Assembly (NCBI GenBank): GCA_022563275.1
Contig: JADFNR010000056.1
Location: forward strand, 1-22,107
Origin: Chloroflexota bacterium
GTDB taxonomy: Bacteria; Chloroflexota; Dehalococcoidia; UBA3495
Reading direction: 5' to 3'
Length of the DNA: 22,107 bases
Shown: positions 14,917-21,013 of the stretch, in pieces
How the letters are laid out: the number at the start of each line of letters is the position of its first letter
How positions within the stretch are numbered: position 1 is the first letter of the stretch
Notes under the pieces: generated by a model
Seen by the model: the letters and a program-made list of their open reading frames with translations, nothing else
The model's database searches: none
What the model was told of the DNA's origin: nothing
Made by a program: the position numbers and the translations under genes

Positions 14917-15999
14917 ATGCACTACGGCCTAATCATGGAATGCGACTACCGCTATGGCCACACCCAAGAGGAGGCCTTTGACGAGGCCCTGGGCATGGCG
15001 GATTCGGCCGAGAATGGCGGCCTGGACGGGGTCTGGCTGGCGGAACGGCATTTCGCCGCGCCCCGCAGTCCTCTGGACGCCATGGGAGCGGGGATACCGT
15101 CGGTGGTGTCCGCGCCGTTGATAATCTCCGCCGCCATCGTCGCCCGGACCGAGCGTCTGCGGGTGGGCGTGGCGGTGAATGTCCTGCCCCTCAACCACCC
15201 GGTGCGCATGGCCGAAGAGATCGCCACCTTGGACCAGATCAGCCATGGACGGATCGATTTCGGCGTGGGACGCAGCGGGTTCATGAGGGCCTACGAGGGC
15301 TATGACATCCCTTACGGAGAAAGCAGGGAGCGCTTTCAGGAGAACCTCGAGATTATCCTGGCCGCTTGGACCAACGAGCGGTTCTCCTACCAGGGCAAGC
15401 ACTACACGTTCAACGATGTGTGCGTGATTCCCAAACCCTATCAGCAGCCGCATCCACCGCTGCGAATGGCGGCCACCACCAAGGAGACGTTCCCCCAGGT
15501 GGGGACCTTGGGGTATCCGATCTTCGTGGGACTAAGGGGGTTGGACCGGCCCGAACTGGTCCGGCTTCTTAACGACTACCGCCAGGCCTGGAAAGATGCC
15601 GGCCACGCGGGAAACGGAGACGTTTACCTGCGCATACCGATCTTTGTCGGAGGGTCCCAGGATGAGGCCTTGGCCGATGCCGAAGAGAGCACCATGACGT
15701 CTTACCGGCGGATGGCCAAGAACTTCGCGGCATCGGCGTCCGCCGCGGGGGCCACCGTCGATGAGGACCGGACGGCGCGCGGCGAAGCCCTGGCCGCCGT
15801 TACCTACGAACAGTTGGTCCGTGACCGCTTGGCCTACGGCAGTCCCGAGGGCGTGATCAGTCAGTTGAAGACGATCTCCGAGGAATTGGGGCTTTCGGGC
15901 ATCGTGGCCGAGACCAACGTGGGCGGGTTGATACCCAGGGAGAAGGTGGCGAAGTCCATCGGCCTTTTCTGTAAAGAGGTCGTGCCGGCCCTGCGGTAG
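14917..15999 (+). CDS. LLM-class flavin-dependent oxidoreductase
   Basis: The 360-residue protein is a bacterial-luciferase-like TIM barrel: GVWLAERHF at about residues 38-46, LIISAAIVARTERLRVGVAVNVLPLNHPVRMAEEIATLDQISHGRIDFGVGRSG in the first half, the flavin-binding and insertion region around FSYQGKHYTFNDV, and a C-terminal GSPEGVISQLKTISEELG segment. Such enzymes use reduced FMN (or F420) and O2 to oxygenate or cleave organic compounds, so a flavin reductase partner is expected but is not in the window. AGGAGG lies 5 nt upstream of the ATG. It may be transcribed with the LigB gene or separately; TATAGAAT at 14685-14692 is a weak -10 candidate. Exact substrate cannot be told. Confidence 0.88.
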   Translation: MHYGLIMECDYRYGHTQEEAFDEALGMADSAENGGLDGVWLAERHFAAPRSPLDAMGAGIPSVVSAPLIISAAIVARTERLRVGVAVNVLPLNHPVRMAEEIATLDQISHGRIDFGVGRSGFMRAYEGYDIPYGESRERFQENLEIILAAWTNERFSYQGKHYTFNDVCVIPKPYQQPHPPLRMAATTKETFPQVGTLGYPIFVGLRGLDRPELVRLLNDYRQAWKDAGHAGNGDVYLRIPIFVGGSQDEALADAEESTMTSYRRMAKNFAASASAAGATVDEDRTARGEALAAVTYEQLVRDRLAYGSPEGVISQLKTISEELGLSGIVAETNVGGLIPREKVAKSIGLFCKEVVPALR

Positions 16000-16025
16000 A
16001 TCGCTGACGCTTTCTGAAAAAGGTC

Positions 16026-16057
16026 GTGCCAGCTCCGCCTTGGCATAAACCTGGCAC
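16026..16057. repeat. Short inverted repeat after the LLM gene
   Basis: GTGCCAG (16026-16032) and CTGGCAC (16051-16057) are perfect inverted arms with an 18-nt interval. It lies 27 nt after the LLM stop and may help end transcription, though there is no U-tract. Confidence 0.4.
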
Positions 16058-16060
16058 GGT

Positions 16061-16180
16061 CCGTAGGTGCGGGTCTGGGACCCGCCCTGTTTCCTTTCAG
16101 ACATGGTCGTCGATGGAATGGTCAGTTCCAGTCCCAAACGGTGAACCAGCACAGAGCGGGTTTGAAACCCGCCCCTACGG
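16061..16180. repeat. Inverted pair of CCGTAGG-GCGGGT repeats (MITE-like)
   Basis: The left unit (16061-16085) reads CCGTAGGTGCGGGTC, TGG, GACCCGC and is itself a hairpin. The right unit (16156-16180) in reverse complement reads CCGTAGGGGCGGGTTT, C, AAACCCGC. So the two are inverted copies of one palindromic unit framing 120 bp. A third copy occurs at 20391-20416. I see no transposase or gene between the arms. Confidence 0.65.
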
Positions 16181-16237
16181 CGGTGGTTGTAAGTTGATCA
16201 CCTTTCCACCCATGGACTGGGGTTTAGACGGGACGGC

Positions 16238-16981
16238 TCAGAGCCGGGGCAGCACGTAGTCGTTGATGGCGACGGCCAGCCCGTCTTCCTCCACGGAGGG
16301 GGCCACGAAATCGGCGGCCGCCCTGACCTCTTCCGGCGCGTTGCCCATGGCGACGCTGAACCCGCAGGACTCCAACATGGGCAGGTCGTTGTAGCTGTCC
16401 CCCACCGCCACCATGTTGGCGGGGTCCACGCCCAAGGTTCGTCCCACGCGGGAAACCCCGGTGGCCTTGTCCACTCCGGCCAAGGTGAAGTCCACGGCCC
16501 ACAGCCCGTTATAGGGCAACACCGCCTTGATCACGTACATGTCCTTATTGCCACGGAACTCCTTGGCCAGGGCGTCGGCGGTAGCCTCATCCAAATCCAG
16601 GGCCGACACGCGGACCAGGTCCCAGTCCGGCACGTCGTCGAAGGTGCTGGCGGTGCCGCTGGCGTGGGTGGCGACGAAAGCCGAGCCCATCTCCCTGAGT
16701 CTGGTGACCACCGCTTCAGCGTTGGCCGGTCCCAAAGGCGCGGTCCAAACTGACACACCCCGCACCGGGTCAAGGATATTGGCGCCGCCGTCGCAGAGTT
16801 GGGGTGTGGTCAGGCCCAATTCTTTGGCATACCGCAGCACGTCGGCCGGCTCCCTCCCGGTGGCGATGAACACGGGTATGTGCCGGGCCAACCGTACGAT
16901 GGCCTCTTGGACCGCGGGGGCGATCTTCTCGTCGGGACCGATGATGGTGCCGTCCAGGTCCAGGGCCGCTGCCAGGATCAT
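16238..16981 (-). CDS. Cof-type HAD-superfamily phosphatase
   Basis: The 247-residue protein has the four HAD motifs in order: LDLDGT with D8 and D10 (nucleophile and acid), ATGR at 40-43, K172 in the DKATGVSRV segment, and GDSYNDLPML with D195 and D199 (Mg ligands). The cap position and the length fit the IIB (Cof-like) branch that removes phosphate from sugar or small phosphometabolites. The closest group by pattern is phosphoglycolate phosphatase/Cof-like (inference). GAGG lies about 6 nt upstream of the ATG. It is downstream of the VOC gene on the same strand but separated by a strong terminator, so it is probably a separate unit. Confidence 0.85.
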   Translation of the reverse strand: MILAAALDLDGTIIGPDEKIAPAVQEAIVRLARHIPVFIATGREPADVLRYAKELGLTTPQLCDGGANILDPVRGVSVWTAPLGPANAEAVVTRLREMGSAFVATHASGTASTFDDVPDWDLVRVSALDLDEATADALAKEFRGNKDMYVIKAVLPYNGLWAVDFTLAGVDKATGVSRVGRTLGVDPANMVAVGDSYNDLPMLESCGFSVAMGNAPEEVRAAADFVAPSVEEDGLAVAINDYVLPRL

Positions 16982-17040
16982 CGCAATCCTCGGACCTTAT
17001 TCCGGTCCAGTGGGTGTCGTTAATCTGGGCCTAAAAATCA

Positions 17041-17070
17041 GTTAGAGAGGGAGTATTCTCCCTCTCTAAC
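17041..17070 (-). terminator. Terminator of the VOC gene
   Basis: GTTAGAGAGGGAG (17041-17053) and CTCCCTCTCTAAC (17058-17070) form a perfect 13-bp stem with a 4-nt loop. Reading on the minus strand it is followed by TGATTTTT, a U-tract starting three bases after the stem. Confidence 0.82.
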
Positions 17071-17086
17071 TTGGGTTGCCGGTTAT

Positions 17087-17102
17087 CCCGTTTTTCAACG
17101 GG
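17087..17102 (-). other. Small hairpin with GAAA tetraloop
   Basis: On the minus strand CCCGTT-GAAA-AACGGG forms a 6-bp stem capped by a GNRA loop, 17 nt after the VOC stop and just before the terminator. It could protect the 3' end of the transcript. Confidence 0.5.
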
Positions 17103-17119
17103 TTCGCTGAGACTGGGGC

Positions 17120-17575
17120 CTAGTCGAAGACCAACTCCTTGTTCTTGCGGTCGGGGTTTCGCATCTCGGCCAGACCGTCTATGGCGTTGTCCTGGGAGTT
17201 GCAGAACAACTCGATGCCGTTGCCGTCGGGGTCCTTGATGTAGATGCTCTTGGTCATGCTGTGGTCGGTGGTCCGCAGTTCCGATTTTTCGAAATACTGC
17301 TGCAGCTTGTTGTAGTAGTCGGTTAGCTCTGCGTAGTCTTCCACCTGGATGGCCATGTGGTTCAGGCCCAGGCCGCCGTCGGTGACCGCGGCTGCGCCTT
17401 CGGGAGCCTGGAACAGGGCCAGGTCGTGGTGGATGGAGCCGCAGGTCAGGAAGGTCCCGAATCCGGGCCGCTCCAGAGAAATCTCGAAGCCCAAAACTTC
17501 GGTGTAGAACTTGGTTGACGCGTCCACGTCTTTGACGTTGATCACCAGGTGCCCGATCCTCTTGGGTTTTGCCAT
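17120..17575 (-). CDS. VOC-family extradiol dioxygenase-like protein
   Basis: The 151-residue protein starts at the ATG at 17575, with AGGAGG 7 nt upstream; the 32-residue longer frame (from 17671) covers the promoter and is not used. It is a single VOC module with the extradiol-type triad: H9 in RIGHLVINV, H73 in LNHMAIQV and E122 in DPDGNGIELF. The DHSMTKSIYIKDPDGNGIELF segment is typical of type I extradiol dioxygenases and related proteins. It is downstream of the HpaB-family gene on the same strand, which would make catechols, so ring cleavage is a reasonable guess (inference). It has its own promoter-like pair at 17657-17685 and a terminator. A glyoxalase-like or binding role remains possible. 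Confidence 0.85.
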   Translation of the reverse strand: MAKPKRIGHLVINVKDVDASTKFYTEVLGFEISLERPGFGTFLTCGSIHHDLALFQAPEGAAAVTDGGLGLNHMAIQVEDYAELTDYYNKLQQYFEKSELRTTDHSMTKSIYIKDPDGNGIELFCNSQDNAIDGLAEMRNPDRKNKELVFD

Positions 17576-17634
17576 TTCAGTCCTCCTAATCCTTCCCTGA
17601 TTCTGGGACGTTTGACTTTGGTTCCGTACCGGAT

Positions 17635-17648
17635 ATTGATAATTGATA
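17635..17648. repeat. 7-bp tandem repeat near the VOC promoter
   Basis: ATTGATA occurs twice in tandem (17635-17641 and 17642-17648), just downstream of the -10 box of the minus-strand promoter. It may be a regulator site or chance in an AT-rich patch. Confidence 0.35.
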
Positions 17649-17656
17649 TATCGAAT

Positions 17657-17685
17657 ACTATACATTTTCATCCTCGAAATTCCAA
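17657..17685 (-). promoter_or_regulatory. Promoter of the VOC gene
   Basis: On the minus strand TTGGAA (17685-17680) and TATAGT (17662-17657) are 17 nt apart, giving a leader of about 75 nt before the ATG at 17575. The region is AT-rich compared with its surroundings. Confidence 0.55.
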
Positions 17686-17739
17686 GGGGTGAGGAAGCAA
17701 CGTGTCTCCGGATGGAATCAAGATCGGAATATCTCTGGT

Positions 17740-19194
17740 TCAGTCCTCCCGCTCCAGGAACCGCTGCACCCGGTCCATGGCGTTCTTTTTGTCATAGCTC
17801 TGGTAAAGGAGCATGGCGTTCCGTACCGGGTCTCCGCCGAAGAAACGTTCGTAGAGCACCTGCCTGCCGCCGAAGGCGCTGCAGGCCACGTCCCACGCCA
17901 GGTGAAACAGGCGCACCCGGTCCCGCGCCCCGGTGGACTCGGTGGCCAAGTAGCGTTCCAACTCCGGCGCCACCGGGGTGTCGAAGTCCGCTTCGGAGGG
18001 CAGGGCCATCAGGCTGCTGGAACCCAGCAACTGCACGATCTCGGCGATCCGGGCGTAGATCGTCCTTGAGAACAGGTGCCGGCCGGCGGTCAGCGGACCC
18101 TGGGCCGGACACATCACACCCCATTCATTGAGTTTGGCGTCGGCCTCCGCGGCCCGGACGCAGGCCTTCAGCGTTTCCAGGTAGACCACTATCTCGCCGA
18201 TCCGCTCCTGGACGTGGGGGACCTGGGTTGACCCCAGGGTCTCGGCCATGAGCGAGGTGAGTCCCAGCATGAACTCGGTCTTGACCACACAGCGGTTGAC
18301 CACCTGCTGCCCGGTGTGGGCGGTGGACTGGGTGGCCGCCGAGTAGTTGTTGCACATGTCCACGTCGCCCAGCAGGAACACCCGCTCCCAGGGCACCAAG
18401 ACGTTGTCGAAAAAGACCAGGGCGTCCATCTCCTCGAACCTGGACCCCAGGGGGTGGTCGAAGCTGGAGCGGCCCAGGTCCAGGCTCTCGCGGCACATGA
18501 ACTTCATGCCGGGCGTGGCGCAGGGCAAGGCGAAAGAGAAAGCCTGCCGCCAGGCGTCTTTGCCCAACAGGTGGCTCCGGGTGGGGTATACGGCGATCTC
18601 GTCGGAGATGGGCCCCAGGGTGGCCAGGATCCGGCTGCCATGCACCACTATTCCGGCGTCGGTCTCCTTCACCACCGTCAGGGCCACCTGGTCTTCGATC
18701 TTGTCGAAGGCTGTGGTGCCGCGGCTGCGCTGCAGGTTCACCAGGGTGTGGGTCAGGGTCAGGTCGTTCTCGCGGATGTACTCGTGGTAACGCAGAACAT
18801 TGTCTTTGAACTCAGGACGGTTGGCCGCGAAGTATTCCGACGACCCGGCCCAGCCGGCCACTGCCGCGTTGAGGAAGTCCGGGGTGCGGGCCATCATGCC
18901 GCAGCTCTCCCACGCCCAATTGGTCATCATCTCGCGCCGCTTCACCAGGTCTTCCACCGTCTTGGGGATGATGAAAGACAGCCCCACCGGCTCGCCCGAG
19001 GACGGCGATTCAAAGGTCATCGCGTCCTTGGTGGCAGGGTCGTGCTGCTGGTCGTAGAGGGCTGCCAGGGAGCGCACGCCATTCCGCAAGGCGGGATGGG
19101 TGGTAACGTCGTCCACCTTCTCTCCGCGGATCCAGACCTCGGCAGGGCTTTTTGACAGTCCGTCGATGTATTGTTGCCCCGTTCGAGCGGGCAT
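17740..19194 (-). CDS. HpaB-family FADH2-dependent phenol monooxygenase
   Basis: The 484-residue protein matches the 4-hydroxyphenylacetate 3-monooxygenase large-subunit family along its length: RTGQQYIDGL near the start, VDDVTTHPALRNGV at 27-40, MARTPDF at 101-107, THTLVN near 148-153, KETDAGIVVHGSRILAT, FDNVLVPWERVFL and FGGRQVLYERF in the C-terminus. These enzymes use FADH2 from a separate reductase (HpaC, not present here) and O2 to hydroxylate a phenol ortho to its OH. R103 and H149 fit the residues that hold the phenol hydroxyl in the family; the Tyr expected at the RTPDY motif is Phe (F107). GGGGAGG lies 7 nt upstream of the ATG. It has a near-consensus promoter and leads the VOC gene on the same strand. 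Substrate is unknown. Confidence 0.88.
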   Translation of the reverse strand: MPARTGQQYIDGLSKSPAEVWIRGEKVDDVTTHPALRNGVRSLAALYDQQHDPATKDAMTFESPSSGEPVGLSFIIPKTVEDLVKRREMMTNWAWESCGMMARTPDFLNAAVAGWAGSSEYFAANRPEFKDNVLRYHEYIRENDLTLTHTLVNLQRSRGTTAFDKIEDQVALTVVKETDAGIVVHGSRILATLGPISDEIAVYPTRSHLLGKDAWRQAFSFALPCATPGMKFMCRESLDLGRSSFDHPLGSRFEEMDALVFFDNVLVPWERVFLLGDVDMCNNYSAATQSTAHTGQQVVNRCVVKTEFMLGLTSLMAETLGSTQVPHVQERIGEIVVYLETLKACVRAAEADAKLNEWGVMCPAQGPLTAGRHLFSRTIYARIAEIVQLLGSSSLMALPSEADFDTPVAPELERYLATESTGARDRVRLFHLAWDVACSAFGGRQVLYERFFGGDPVRNAMLLYQSYDKKNAMDRVQRFLERED

Positions 19195-19245
19195 GAATCA
19201 GCCTCCCCGTGGGGCCTTTTGATGCCCTCAGGCCAGATTGGGGCG

Positions 19246-19274
19246 AGTGTAGCAGTGGCCTCACGGGGTGTCAA
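19246..19274 (-). promoter_or_regulatory. Near-consensus promoter of the HpaB-family gene
   Basis: On the minus strand TTGACA (19274-19269) and TACACT (19251-19246) are 17 nt apart, the same form as the promoter of the rhodanese gene. It predicts a leader of about 45 nt before the ATG at 19194. Confidence 0.7.
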
Positions 19275-19467
19275 AAGCAACTGAACTTACCGGCCATATG
19301 GCCCGGCGATTCAGCCCCCTTTGGCCGCCCAACCAGAGCCGCTTGCCCATTCTTGGACACTGGCCCGGTCTCTAAGATTCAAGTGGACCAATGCTCAAAA
19401 GGTTTGGGGCGGCGGTCAACCGCGGAGATAGGCTCAGCACACACAACCGGGAAAGGGAGGCGATTGT

Positions 19468-20358
19468 ATGTACAAGCGGATATTGGTGCCATTGGATGGC
19501 TCTCCCATGGGTGACCGGGTACTGCCATACGTGCGGAATCTGGGCAAAAAACTCGAGGCCAAGGTTGAATTATTCCGGGTTTTCGACCCCCAGCCGGAGT
19601 TCTTCTATCCCGAACCCTTCGAGTTCCAAGATCGGCATGACGCGTCGGAGCGCTACCGGGAGGAAGCCATGACCGCCATGGGCACGGCCAAGACTGACTT
19701 GGAGGCCGCGGGCGTGGCCGCCACGGCCGTGTTCCACGGCCCGGCAAAGGTGGAAACCGGTGGCGAAAAAACAGACCACACCTTTGGCACTGCGGCGGAA
19801 CACATCGTGCTGGAGTCTGAGAAGGTCCAGGACACGCTGATCGTGATGTCCACCCATGGGCGTTCGGGCGTCGGCCGGTGGGTCATGGGCAGCGTCACCG
19901 ACAAGGTGCTGCACGCCGTGAAAACGCCGCTGCTGATCATCCGCGCCGAGGGCAACGACGCCATTCTGGACGGCAGCATGGGCCATATCGTCGTCCCTCT
20001 GGACGGCTCGGCCCTGGCGGAGAACATCCTGCCCCACGCGGTGGTGTTGGCCAAGGCCTTGGAGGCCAAAATATGCTTGGTGCGGGCGACTCCGGACGAT
20101 AAAGTCGACGCCGACGAGCGGGACCACCTGGAACGCCTGGGCGAGAGGATACTGGCCCAGGGTGTGACTTCGGTGGAGTGCGTGGTGCTCCACGGCGACC
20201 CGGCCACGGCCATCGTCGACCTGACCCACGAGCACCCGGATGCCCTGGTGGCGATGACCACCCACGGCCGCTCCGGGATGGGCCGCTGGCTGATGGGAAG
20301 CGTGGCCGACCGGGTCGTCCGCCACGCCGCGGGTCCGGTGATGGTCCTAAGGAGCTGA
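19468..20358 (+). CDS. Tandem-domain universal stress protein
   Basis: The 296-residue protein has two Usp domains, about residues 1-160 and 171-296. Each begins with a strand ending in a conserved Asp (RILVPLDGSP and HIVVPLDGSA) and ends with the ATP-binding motif: STHGRSGVGRWVMGSVTDKVL (128-148) and TTHGRSGMGRWLMGSVADRV (264-283). Both have the G-x2-G-x9-G-S form of ATP-binding Usp proteins. Such proteins help cells survive starvation, oxidative or other stress, though the biochemical output is usually unclear. GGGAGG lies about 7 nt upstream of the ATG at 19468. It is divergent from the HpaB-family gene, with a 273-nt gap. Confidence 0.92.
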   Translation: MYKRILVPLDGSPMGDRVLPYVRNLGKKLEAKVELFRVFDPQPEFFYPEPFEFQDRHDASERYREEAMTAMGTAKTDLEAAGVAATAVFHGPAKVETGGEKTDHTFGTAAEHIVLESEKVQDTLIVMSTHGRSGVGRWVMGSVTDKVLHAVKTPLLIIRAEGNDAILDGSMGHIVVPLDGSALAENILPHAVVLAKALEAKICLVRATPDDKVDADERDHLERLGERILAQGVTSVECVVLHGDPATAIVDLTHEHPDALVAMTTHGRSGMGRWLMGSVADRVVRHAAGPVMVLRS

Positions 20359-20390
20359 CGGCAACAAGGGACCGTTGCCGCCAAACCTTG

Positions 20391-20416
20391 GGGCGGGTTA
20401 AAAACCCGCGCCTACG
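20391..20416. repeat. Third copy of the CGTAGG-GCGGGT repeat
   Basis: Read in reverse complement this segment is CGTAGGCGCGGGTTTT followed by TAACCCGCCC, matching the units at 16061-16085 and 16156-16180 apart from a few central bases. It sits after the universal stress gene. Confidence 0.55.
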
Positions 20417-20430
20417 CCAGCAAACCCACT

Positions 20431-20478
20431 TCGTAGGGGGCATCCCGATCCCATCGGGACCGTGCCCCCTACGATTTT
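20431..20478. terminator. Large nested hairpin, likely terminator
   Basis: TCGTAGGGGGCA (20431-20442) pairs over 12 bp with TGCCCCCTACGA (20463-20474). Inside is a second hairpin, TCCCGAT and ATCGGGA around CCC (20443-20459). TTTT follows on the + strand. It could terminate the universal stress transcript and may be a relative of the neighbouring repeat unit (shared CGTAGG). Confidence 0.6.
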
Positions 20479-20506
20479 CGCGTGGTGTCGTTGATGGCCA
20501 GGGGTT

Positions 20507-20725
20507 TCAGCCGAGCATCGCCAGCGCGAGGTAGTACCCGGTGACGCTCAGTACCGCGCTGGCCGTTAACCCTAACATTCCCAGGTAACGCTCCCCATTG
20601 GCCACTGCGATCGCGCCCATCAGGACTCCGAGCGGGCCGAACACCACCGGCGCCACCGCCAGTGACACCAAGGCCATGATGATGCTGACGGCGCCGAACC
20701 AACGTCCGGTCTTACTTTGACGCAC
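20507..20725 (-). CDS. Small membrane protein
   Basis: The 72-residue protein starts with GTG at 20725, with AGAAGGA about 6 nt upstream. It has a basic N-terminus (RQSKTGR) and hydrophobic segments at about residues 10-40 and 47-70, so two or three membrane helices are likely, with a polar NGERY turn between. I do not recognise a family, although the plan resembles small DUF4190-like proteins. It stands alone between the hairpin at 20431 and an AT-rich intergenic stretch. It may be a stress-related inner-membrane protein, but nothing in the sequence shows this. Confidence 0.6.
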   Translation of the reverse strand: MRQSKTGRWFGAVSIIMALVSLAVAPVVFGPLGVLMGAIAVANGERYLGMLGLTASAVLSVTGYYLALAMLG

Positions 20726-20749
20726 GGTTATCCTTCTTCAGGAACCTAT

Positions 20750-20880
20750 TGCCAGCTTCCTGACATAACTAAATTGATAAGTATTGCCCGGATAGCGAAT
20801 TAGTCTTAAACCTTTCTTTTATAGAAAGTTTATCGCTATAAATAGTTAGTAAACATGCCTGTATTGGTAATGATTTAGCG
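20750..20880. other. AT-rich intergenic patch with overlapping inverted repeats
   Basis: This part of the 288-nt gap before the alcohol dehydrogenase is much richer in A and T than the rest of the window. It contains CTTTC and GAAAG around TTTTATA (about 20813-20829) and TTATAG and CTATAA arms overlapping it. It probably holds promoters or an operator for one or both flanking genes, but I find no -35/-10 pair I trust. Confidence 0.4.
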
Positions 20881-21013
20881 AGCCTGAACAGGCGAGTACC
20901 GTTTCCCAAAGGGTTGTGTTATGTTACCGGCGTCTTTTCAGACCGGTGGCGACCGTTGTTTGATTTTCCCATCCGAACGTGAGGCGGACGTAGGTCAGCA
21001 GTAGGAGGAACGT

